Positions 1 to 8,200 of a DNA stretch of 16,393 bases are shown here, piece by piece. Location of the stretch: assembly GCA_015679605.1 (NCBI GenBank), contig JAAAVE010000286.1, forward strand, positions 1 to 16,393. Direction: 5' to 3'. This DNA comes from Podila epigama. Lineage: Eukaryota > Mortierellomycota > Mortierellomycetes > Mortierellales > Mortierellaceae. The stretch's first letter is position 1. Each line of letters starts with the position of its first letter. The translations under genes and the position numbers were made by a program. Below the pieces are notes generated by a model. That model was not told the DNA's origin and did not search any database. It saw nothing but the letters and a program-made list of their open reading frames with translations.

Positions 1-54
1 GTTATCGTCAGTGAGGATCAAAGCAGCGTAGCTGGTAGCAAGTTCGGCGCTCAT
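1..54 (-). CDS. RPP1: 60S acidic ribosomal protein P1, N-terminal 18 codons (partial)
   Basis: The reverse strand from 54 reads ATG followed by 17 sense codons to the window edge, giving MSAELATSYAALILTDDN. This matches the start of eukaryotic P1 stalk proteins (a short acidic lead, then SYAALIL), and not P2, which starts M-K-Y-L/V-A-A-Y. P1 pairs with P2 and docks on P0 to form the flexible GTPase-recruiting stalk of the large ribosomal subunit in the cytoplasm. Only the first part of the N-terminal dimerisation helix is visible; the rest lies to the left of the window. The leader upstream of the ATG is CT-rich on the coding strand, as is common for fungal ribosomal protein genes. The identification rests on 18 residues, so paralogues (P1A/P1B) cannot be told apart. 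Confidence 0.85.
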   Translation of the reverse strand, partial: MSAELATSYAALILTDDN

Positions 55-535
55 GTTGAAATTAATTTCGATACGGTGAAAGAGAAGGAACAGGCCGTTT
101 GCAGGTCTTGCCCTCTCTATTCAAAAAAAAAAAAAAATCAAATCGGATTCAGTCACGTGAGATGATACCCGTTAATTTTTTTTTTTACGGTTTTGAAAAG
201 TGTAGGTAGTGTACAAAGTTTTTATTATTCGTTTCGTTTTTTTTTTTTTTGGTGTGCCATTCTTTTTTCTATAGTTGAACGCTGTTGTATGCTTATGCTC
301 AAAGAGAACGGCAAACAGACACAAAGAAAAAAAAGGGATGGATGCGAAAGGTGAAGAAAGACAATGATGAAAAGTAGGAAATCTGATGAGAAAAAAAAGG
401 ACAAAGGAAGAGACGGAGAAGGGACACAGAATGCTTTTGACAAAGATTCTTGAGACTTGGAAAAAAAAAAAGAGAAGCATGGATATCCCACAATAGTCTC
501 TCCTTGGTGAATCGTAGGTTGACGTTTCTTTCCCT
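55..535. promoter_or_regulatory. RPP1 promoter/leader and IMP4 3' region
   Basis: This 481-bp gap lies between the P1 start codon and the IMP4 stop codon, both genes on the minus strand. It must hold the IMP4 3' UTR and the P1 promoter. The P1 leader (about 65-120) is pyrimidine-rich on the coding strand. An A-run lies at 123-137 and T-runs at about 177-186 and 238-250. The palindrome TCACGTGA is at 153-160, overlapped by CAGTCAC at 150-156. A minus-strand AATAAA at 226-221 is a possible IMP4 poly(A) signal. The core GATGAG (PAC-like) occurs at 385-390. Open frames through 172-587 on the minus strand are Lys/Phe/Ser-rich and come from the homopolymer runs, so I do not call a gene here. Confidence 0.6.
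153..160. promoter_or_regulatory. Candidate Cbf1/bHLH E-box (TCACGTGA), overlapping a Homol-D-like CAGTCAC
   Basis: A perfect 8-bp palindrome, TCACGTGA, lies about 100 bp upstream of the P1 start codon. The preceding bases make CAGTCACG at 150-157, one base away from the Homol-D box (CAGTCACA) known from fission yeast ribosomal protein promoters. Cbf1-type CACGTG sites are known in ribosomal protein promoters of some other fungi. Presence of the motif is seen; a function is inferred from position only. Confidence 0.4.
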
Positions 536-2104
536 TTAAAGTTGAGTTCTCTTCTTTGCTGTGTTCTGGTATGGACGTAATACCCATTCTGTGTCTGCGT
601 CGGTCAAATCCACTGTTCCTGCCTTGATCTGGAAGACTATAGAAGGTAAAGACAATGGAATATGACGGTGGAGTGTGAGTGAATCAACCCTTTCCTTTTG
701 AGCCTTTCCTCTTTGATGGGAAAAAACAGCAACAATAACAATAACACCAAGAGTATTAAAACAAATGACATACGCTTCATCTCAAATCTTGGCCCGACTT
801 CGGCCAACTGTACATCCTTATGACTGGTCTTGATAAAGACGTGGTGTCTGAACGAGATAAAGTCATTGTCGTTGGAAAAGGTCATGACACGCTTGCTATC
901 CTCCTTTGGAACTGGGAAGAGATATTTCAAAATGTCTGCTGTGCGCCGTCCAAGTTTTGACGTAAAGTTGTTGAAGATGAGATGAGGGAAGGCTTCGGAT
1001 ACTGTGCCATGGTCCTTGATATCGTGGCGGAGAACCACGTTGTTGAGGGTGAAGAATGCTGTGGGTCCGTGAGGGAAATGCGAAATGATCATGCCATCTA
1101 TGAGTGGGCGTTGGTTTGTGTGTGGTTGAGAGAAAGTGTGTGTGTAATGTGTGTGTCAATATGGCAGGTTAAAGTAAAGATAATGCATGTACCGGAACAA
1201 CATTGCCTTCATGTTGGATCTATCCCCAGTAAGAAATAGTGCATTGAGAAACTGTACCTGGCTCTCCACGGTGCTCGTGCAAAATAATGAGATCTGTGAC
1301 ATCGTTGGCTTTGCAGGCATCGACAATTTCCTTCATGACATGTCCACCACGGTTGATTCTTTGTGAGTTTGGGAAAACGAGACGCATCTCCTTGGCAAAC
1401 TGTTGGAGACGGCTGCTAGGGTCACGGGATGTTGTAACGAGCACCTTGGGGTCGTACACTCCAGCACGAGCGTATTCATCATCAATATGCGAGGTGGGAT
1501 CTAAGGTCATGGTTGCATTTTTGTATGTTAGGGAGTCATTTTTAGCGTCCAAATCGCTTGTGATCTGTCCAAATCATCATGAAAAAGAAGAGTGGTAGTA
1601 GAGTGGTGTACCTTCCTGGGCTTCGTCATATTGAAGCTCCTTTGTAAAGTTTGCTCCCTCGTTGCGAATTTCTGTCGGTACGGGCTTTCCGGCTGAATAA
1701 AAAAGAACATGGAGTAGAGACGTGAGATAAGAACAAGAACAAAGCGGGGAGGTCAGATCAGGTACAACACTTTTGATGGATACCGGCAACAAAAATACGA
1801 CTCATGGACAGCAGTTCGAATGTGATGTCTAGAAGCTGGAAATGCAAAGGTGTGTAAACTCACAGGCAATGGCTTCCTTGACAGCCTGCTTTCTCTCAAA
1901 GATTTGCTTTTCCTTGCCCTCAAGGGACTTTCTGTACAAGTATTCTCTGCGAAGGCGGGTCTGGCGGCGAATCTATTCCATTTTGTGTGTCAAAAGAGAT
2001 AATGTTGGGAGAGGCGAAAGAAGGTTGCATGTCAGGACATTATGTTGATAAAGTCATGGTTTCGAAAGGCTGGCAATAGGGAATGAGCAAAAGTTTCTGA
2101 CCAT
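536..2104 (-). CDS. IMP4: U3 snoRNP protein IMP4 (Brix domain), 286 aa, 6 coding exons
   Basis: Exons on the minus strand: 2104-2102, 1972-1864, 1692-1612, 1500-1258, 1097-774 and 636-536. Phases join to 286 codons plus TAA, close to yeast and human Imp4 (about 290). Imp4 binds U3 snoRNA with Imp3 and Mpp10 in the nucleolar SSU processome and promotes pairing of U3 with pre-18S rRNA. Visible landmarks are the Arg-rich start ([16 protein letters not shown]), [10 protein letters not shown] near 69-78, the Brix motifs [10 protein letters not shown] near 87-96 and [11 protein letters not shown] near 107-117, then [20 protein letters not shown] and [10 protein letters not shown], ending in [10 protein letters not shown]. 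The start codon stands alone in exon 1: an in-frame TAG lies directly before exon 2, so the Met must come from upstream, and 2104-2102 is the only ATG followed by GT in the divergent promoter (donor GTCAGA, weak). The other donors are GTGAGT, GTACAC, GTACAG and GTATGT. The gene is divergent from TSR3. Confidence 0.93.
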
Positions 2105-2300
2105 TGTGGCAGGCGATGTGATGATGGGATGCACTGAAATGTGTGTTGGACGCTCTCCAAAAAAAAAAAAAAAAAAATCTGTAAACATCGTGACTGCTTA
2201 TCATTCCTCACCCAAAATCCCAATATATCACTTTGCTCAATGTCGAGAGATAGTCCATCTCTTCATAAAAAAGTAGCCAAGAACCATCGAATCACCAACC
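2105..2300. promoter_or_regulatory. Bidirectional promoter between IMP4 and TSR3
   Basis: The 196 bp between the two start codons must drive both genes. It carries a 19-nt A-run (about 2160-2178), a typical nucleosome-excluding element, close to its centre. The stretch GCGATGTG at 2112-2119 differs by one base from the PAC core GCGATGAG of fungal ribosome-biogenesis promoters; I see no exact PAC, no RRPE-like AAAATTT and no clear TATA box. The shared promoter predicts co-expression of two small-subunit assembly factors. Confidence 0.6.
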
Positions 2301-3800
2301 ATGGGCAAAAATGACAAGCGAGGCGGTGGAGGAGGTGGAAGAGGACATGGAGGTGGCCGTGGCCGAGGCCGCGGTGGCAGCAGAGGAGGTCGTGGAGGTG
2401 GAAAGGGCTACGTCAATCACCACAGAGACAGGTATCTCTTACGTGGATCTGTCAATAAGCAACAAAGGAAACAGCCCTTCCATGTCTAACCATCGATGAT
2501 ATACCCTCATTCAATATTGAATTTAGAGATGTGGGAGCAGAGTCAGCGCAGGACATGGATCGTGGAGATACCTTTAGTGGTAATTTCTATTCTTCTTTTT
2601 TCTATCCAGGACTCGGTATGGACGTAGATTTTGATTCACCTCTGACATCTTAATTTCTTCCGACATATTCACAGAACGAGTCAGGAGCAATATCCCTATG
2701 CCTTTGGGAATGTGGGACTTTGAACATTGCGACCCTAAACGCTGCTCAGGAAAAAAGCTTGTCCGTATGGGAATGGTCGAAACACTCAAGGTTAACCAGC
2801 GTTTCCGCGGTGTCTGCATGACGTGAGTTTCTTTTTTTCTGTTCCTCCTCCAACCTTTATCGAGTTGTTTCCCAAAAAAAAATGAGGTCGCGGAAGCTGA
2901 GCCGTTACCTTCAAAAATGTCACATAGTCCTAATGGTCAGCAAGCAGTGTCGCCGGCTGACAGGGAAGTTGTCAGAGAGCACGGACTAGCTGTTGTGGAT
3001 TGCTCGTGGGCAAAGCTTGGGGATGTTCCATTCAAGAAGCTTCGTGCAGGCCATGATCGTCTTTGTAAGTGACCTCACAATATGGATAGACTGATTCGTT
3101 GAGGATGGATGTAAAGGCATATACTGCGTGTGTTTTTTTACGACTCTCTAATAGCGTTTGTCTGCTTCATTCATAGTGCCTTATCTTATTGCCACGAACC
3201 CTGTCAATTATGGCAAGCCATGGAAACTGAACTGCGTGGAGGCATTGGCTGCGTGCTTTTATATCACCGGATTCGACGAATATGGTGATGAGCTCCTTTC
3301 AAAGTTCAAGTGGGGTCACGCTTTTAGAAAAGTGAATGGGTAAGAAAATATGAGAAAGTGGCCAAATGTTTATATTTTTTTCAGGTTTTGGGAGTTTTTT
3401 CCACATTGTTTTGATGTTTTATTCACTGCTGTGTCTTTCTATCGCCTGCATTAGTGAATTGCTATCAAAGTACGCCAAGTGCACAGACTCTGCTTCGGTC
3501 ATTGCAGTTCAAAATGAATACCTGGCCATGATTGAGAAGGAGCATAAGGAACGACATGAAGAAGACCATAGCGATGATGACCTTATGGTCCGCAATACCA
3601 ACCATTCCTTGATGACCTTTAGCGACGACGATGGTAGCGATGACGGTAGTGATGAAGAAGACAGTGACGAGGACGAGGATGAGGAAGAGTCAAATAATGA
3701 AAGTGCACAAGGGGAAGAAGACGACGACGAAGAAGAGGAAAGCGAGGAAGAAGAAGAAGAAGAGCTCGTACAATCATTGAAGAACTCTCGTCTGAGGTAG
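2301..3800 (+). CDS. TSR3: 18S rRNA aminocarboxypropyltransferase Tsr3, 325 aa, 6 exons
   Basis: Exons: 2301-2431, 2527-2579, 2675-2822, 2928-3064, 3177-3339 and 3455-3800, summing to 978 nt. Tsr3 transfers the 3-amino-3-carboxypropyl group of S-adenosylmethionine to the hypermodified pseudouridine of 18S rRNA (m1acp3-psi, position 1191 in yeast), a late 40S maturation step. Family motifs are [17 protein letters not shown] (about 74-90), TPNGQ (about 111-115), DCSWAKL and, in exon 5, [19 protein letters not shown] (about 157-175) followed by [11 protein letters not shown], the SPOUT-like SAM-binding core. Two ends are unusual. Residues 7-36 are an RGG-type Gly/Arg tract, and about 246-315 are an Asp/Glu/Ser-rich acidic tail. 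The ATG sits in a good context (CCAACCATGG). Intron 1 carries a CTAAC branch-site match near 2486-2490; donors are GTATCT, GTAATT, GTGAGT, GTAAGT and GTAAGA. It is convergent with the hydrolase gene, with only 33 bp between stop codons. Confidence 0.94.
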
Positions 3801-3833
3801 ATATTTATAGATTGCGTTATACAACTCTTTTCT

Positions 3834-4935
3834 TTACTTCAAAACCATGCCGTTGAATAATGACTCTTGGGAACTTTCAAGGACGTCTAGCTCATACATG
3901 AATTCTCTTACAAAGCTCTGGACGGATTGAACAAAGAGAAGTTGTGCCTCAGCAGGTCTAGATATCGCATGATCCGCATTGGGCAAATGTAGTACTGCAG
4001 CTGTTGTGTTACATGCAGCAGCCATTCGAGCAGCATGTTGCCGCTTCTCGATATGATCCGGAACATATTCATCATTGCTGGAATGTACCCATAACATTGG
4101 CACACGCATCCGACTGTAGATTGACACTAGTGTCTGTTGTGAGAGATCCGAGCTGAACATGTCGTCGTCACCGCTATTTGGAAGTATTCGCGTTAAAGAG
4201 AAGGATGAGTGGTCGGCGTGAGAATGTTGAATGTTGCCCTACATGGTAGACTGCCTTCGCTTTCTACTTTTTCTATTACCCAACAGACGCCAGCGAGTTG
4301 AAGCGGTAAGCCGTAATTGGAGCGCTATCGACTTCCCGAATCATGAGCTCCTGTCCTTTCCCTAAGTATTTTTTTAAGATGGAGTGTTAGCAGCTTCTTC
4401 AGCGATGGTGTAACTTTAGTGTATCAACATTGGTAGTAAAAAGACATATACCTTCTTGGATCATCTCCTGGGCCAGTAGAAGATATTGGTCAAATATGTC
4501 CATAGAGGATTCCATGAACTCTCGGTCTGACACTGGTCCTTGGAGGATAGCGCCCTTGACAATGGATGTATGTTCACCATGGTGACTGTGAGAGATGATC
4601 TGTTGACAACCTGTCGAGTGGCCGAGTAGGAACAGGCGAGTCTTGGCTCGCTCTTCTTTCAGGAAAGAAAACAAAACGTCGAGTTCCTGAGCGTCCTGGA
4701 GAAGTGAGGATGTACCGTAGCCAATGTTACTGCTCGAGAGCATGACCTGAATAAGGGACACACCTATCTCAGCTAGTGCACGACCGAGCATTGGCAGGTA
4801 CGGCACAGCGTTGTAGCCGTCCAGGAGGCCGCCGAGGAAGATAAGTGAGGTCTTTGCCGATTCTGGGCCGGATTCGAACATGGTGAGCCGCGTCTGGGGA
4901 TCATATGTCGAGAGGGTGCCCTGCATACTGATCAT
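3834..4935 (-). CDS. DUF1749-family alpha/beta hydrolase, 301 aa, 3 exons
   Basis: Exons on the minus strand: 4935-4452, 4361-4280 and 4173-3834, totalling 906 nt. The fold is an alpha/beta hydrolase: a FLGGLLDGY strand-turn (about 33-41) resembling an oxyanion-hole region, the nucleophile elbow GHSTG with Ser107, SSNDEYVP with Asp223 as the likely acid, and NADHAIS with His257. The sequence ILQGPVSDRE and the linker ELMIREVDSAPITAYRFNSL fit the DUF1749 (UPF0613) family of fungi and plants. This family includes the Aspergillus siderophore esterase SidJ, but most members are uncharacterised, so the substrate is unknown. No signal peptide or membrane segment is seen, suggesting a cytosolic enzyme. 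Start: Met1 (4935) or Met4 (4926) are equally possible. Donors are GTATAT and GTAATA, acceptors TTAG and ATAG. Confidence 0.87.
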
Positions 4936-5250
4936 GATGGGCAGGCGATGATTAAATGTAGGATAGAACTGATGAACACATCGGGATTAATTAAATGTTT
5001 TTCCCCTTTGAGGAACATGCATGTTCAATAATAGGAAGGTGCAAGAACGCCTCCAATATTTTTAGCCGATGTTCTGTTGTGGGGGGATGCGTGCCCTTTT
5101 TTCTCACTCCCATCACATTCACTTTCACTTTCATAATTACATTCACATTCACACTTACATTCACGTTCACGTTCACATTCACATTCCCTTTGGTGACAAC
5201 AACGACAGTAACAATTGCATAACTGACCAGGAACGAAATATACCCCTTCC
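4936..5250. promoter_or_regulatory. Divergent promoter of the hydrolase and HECT ligase genes, with a TTCAC-rich repeat
   Basis: This 315-bp gap separates two divergent start codons. Its main content is the TTCAC(A/G/T) hexamer array described separately. The rest shows no TATA box or other motif I would defend. Open frames across it (for example 5025-5468 on the minus strand and 4995-5222 on the plus strand) encode only repeat-derived low-complexity peptides. Confidence 0.5.
5115..5189 (+). repeat. Degenerate hexanucleotide array, TTCAC(A/T/G)
   Basis: Roughly a dozen imperfect 6-bp units of the form TTCACN occur in tandem, interrupted once by TCATAATTACA. The tract ends about 60 bp before the HECT ligase start codon, so it lies in the core promoter or 5' UTR. 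Tracts like this are common simple-sequence expansions in intergenic fungal DNA. Confidence 0.8.
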
Positions 5251-8200
5251 ATGTTTCCTGCACGCCCTGGTGCTCCTGACAAAAAGGCTGCATTGCTAGC
5301 CCAAGCAAAGGCGGACCGCCTTGCTCGTAACGCACAGAAAAAGACCACAGAGGCCAACCTCATCCAAGAGTCGGCCGCCCTTCGCATCCAAGCAGCATGG
5401 CGTAGGGTTCTGTCCCGCCGAGAGGCCAAAGACCGTCTGCGAACTGACTGGGATTTACTTGCAGACACTCTCCCGCCTACACCAGCACTGGGTCTTGTCC
5501 ATCATCTACGTCTCGTCTATATCTTCCTTCGCTTTTATGCGCCTCGTTCTCCTACGATTCAGGACTCGCAGAGACTTGCCACTCTATGCAAGATCCTCCT
5601 TTCAAAGTCTCTCACTACTGCCACACTCATCAACAGTGGACCAAGCACATCTACACCAGGAAGCCCATCCTTGACCAGAGATACTTCGCCATCCCCGTCA
5701 CCCACATCATCACCTGCGCCCGACGTAGCTTCCAAAACCACCGGAACACGGCCCGTTATGCAGATTCCATTTCACATGCTACTCTTACATGTTCGGTTTT
5801 CTGAACAGGCTGCGGCTATATTCCTAAACTTTCTTCGAGTGTGTCTCAGTGCCATCGCAGGCTTTCAACCAGACCCATTGGACAATAGCAACAACGATGT
5901 CAAAAGCAGGAGGAGCCAAAGTACAAAAGAAAAGTCAAAGATTGTTGACAATCGTGAGCTGTATCTCTCTGGCCCGGAGCTACGATTCCTACTGGCGTAT
6001 ATGGATCTTAACACGTACAGGTTACCCGAAAATGTTGCCGCAGCTATCCGGAAAACGATGCTGGACCGGGCAAAGGCTCTTTTGATGAAGGTACTCAATA
6101 GCGGTCAATTCTACAAGGATATCCGGGCAGGATTTCTCCTCAGAACTGAAGCCCTCATTCGGCTTCAGGAAAGGAGCCTAAAGACGTCGCTCGTACCGGC
6201 CGAGGTCACCAAGAAGAGGACACTGCACCTCTGGATGGCGGGAATCTGGCGTTGTTGCCTTTTATTACAATCTCTTGACAGGGATGCGGACGCGACGGAA
6301 GATGGGCAAGGAAAAGGACAGACGGCGAAACAGTATAAGGGAGACTTGATCAATCTGCACAGCGATGAATCGACCATTGTCGGGATTACGTGCCATATTC
6401 TCACTGTGCCGCTGTTTGTGAACGCCTTGGATGAACTCTCGGTCCAGCTAGCGTTCAAGAGCAATGTGCTTCGAGATAGCATGGAGGCCATTCTAGACAG
6501 TCGTCATCAACAATTCATCCTCAACGCGTTGTCTCTCAATAGCACCGTGTATCTCCTGGGTAATTTGGCAAAGCTCTACCAGATCACATGCAAGGAGAGC
6601 AAGGCAGCCGTGGAGTCGGGACTCAAGAACCAACTGGTCGACTGTGCTGTCATATTACTCACCCACTGCAAGAAATACGTGTCAGGAACGCAAACAACTG
6701 AAGTTCGGCATTACCACCCAATATTCTCATGGACCAATGTCTCTGAAAAGGGACAACAGCTTTCACCAGCCCATGTCAAGCTCGTCTTTTCTCAGTTGGA
6801 ATACCTTTGGAGTCGCGATTTTGCAATGGGCACTTTCAACTCATTGTTGAAACTCTCATTGCCGCCAGCACGCGGTGGACAGCCCTTTGGAGATGCAAGC
6901 TCCTCGGCACCTTCAGGAAATTCTTTGACTGCAACCGAGGGCGCGCACTATCGAACAACATCACAAGGGTATACCTCTAGTTCTGATCCCCAAGGAATCC
7001 TTTTGGCCATCGAAGTTCAGAAGGCGTGTCTGTTCTATATGACACTCATGAAATCCTTTGACTCGCAAAAGTCAAAGATTCTAGTGACTCTCATGTATCT
7101 TCCGTCATTTTTGGCTCAACTCTGGAGATTTATGGCGACATTAGGACCCAAGGGCGACATGCACATTTACCTCGAAGCAGCCTCTGGTGTCGGAACAAAA
7201 GGTCTTGACCAGGAACCATTGATGGCAATTCTACAACTCTTTTGTGAGTGCTGTTCTCGCTTCTTTATGTGAGTATATTATTTTTGCACTCTCCGCAATT
7301 TTGTTTTCCTACTCTTAGTCACTGCATATTTAACGGGAGTCTGCAACTTTCTTCTTGACTATTATTCAAACGTCTAACATATGCATAGTACCATTGATGA
7401 CGATGACATGTACGGACAACAAAGGCCATGGGAACTCTTGGAGCTAGTATTCATGTCTGGATTTCTGAACCAGTTTTGTTTTGCACTGTTGAGTCATCAA
7501 GAAGATCCAAAAACGTTAGTTGATCCTGCAACTGGAACTGCTACTGCGACGGCTGCCTCTTCTCCACTTCCACCTATCTTTTACCACGCCAGAAATGTTC
7601 TCCACCAATTGTACGAGCGCGATTGCAGACGGAACTTTTGTCCACCAAACCATTGGCTATTACTACATCCGACCAAGAGCGTATTTCAGTCACCGCTTCA
7701 GCTTTTAGCATCTCTGACACTATCGGCCAAAAGCAACAAGTCTTCAGGAACAAGCCAGACAAAGTCGAACGGCTTGTTTTCGTTCTCGTCTAAATCTCCG
7801 CCACAGTATTCAACACCAAAGGAGTTTGTTCTCAAGGTTGCTCAAAAGGATAAGACAGCTTTACAGATTTTGGAGACGATGCCACATGTGATTCCATTCA
7901 GTGCGCGTCTGGAGATCTTTCGAGGCTTTATCCGTGATGATAAGCTTCAGCGGGCGCAGAGTCTAGCACTTGTCCGACCTGACCTCCACCAGTCTGTCAT
8001 GGTCAAGATTCGACGAGGGTACGTTCTGGAGGATGGGTACCAGAACCTCGGGCAACTTTCAGCGAATGGGTGGAAGAATACAATCAGGGTCAAGTTCGTG
8101 AACGAAGTTGGTGCAGATGAAGCGGGAATCGATCAAGGCGGACCGTTTAAAGAGTTTATGGAGAGTTTTTTGGAAGCTGGATTCTCACCCAATTTGAACC

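Noticed and set aside
172-587. Overlapping minus-strand frames downstream of IMP4
   Set aside because: They are Phe/Ser/Lys-rich because of homopolymer runs, and one is simply a frame covering the last IMP4 exon and its 3' UTR.
2311-2499. Second frame through TSR3 exon 1 encoding a Glu/Val/Ala-rich peptide
   Set aside because: It is a by-product of the GGN-rich RGG codons; the Tsr3 frame starts earlier, in a good context, and splices in phase.
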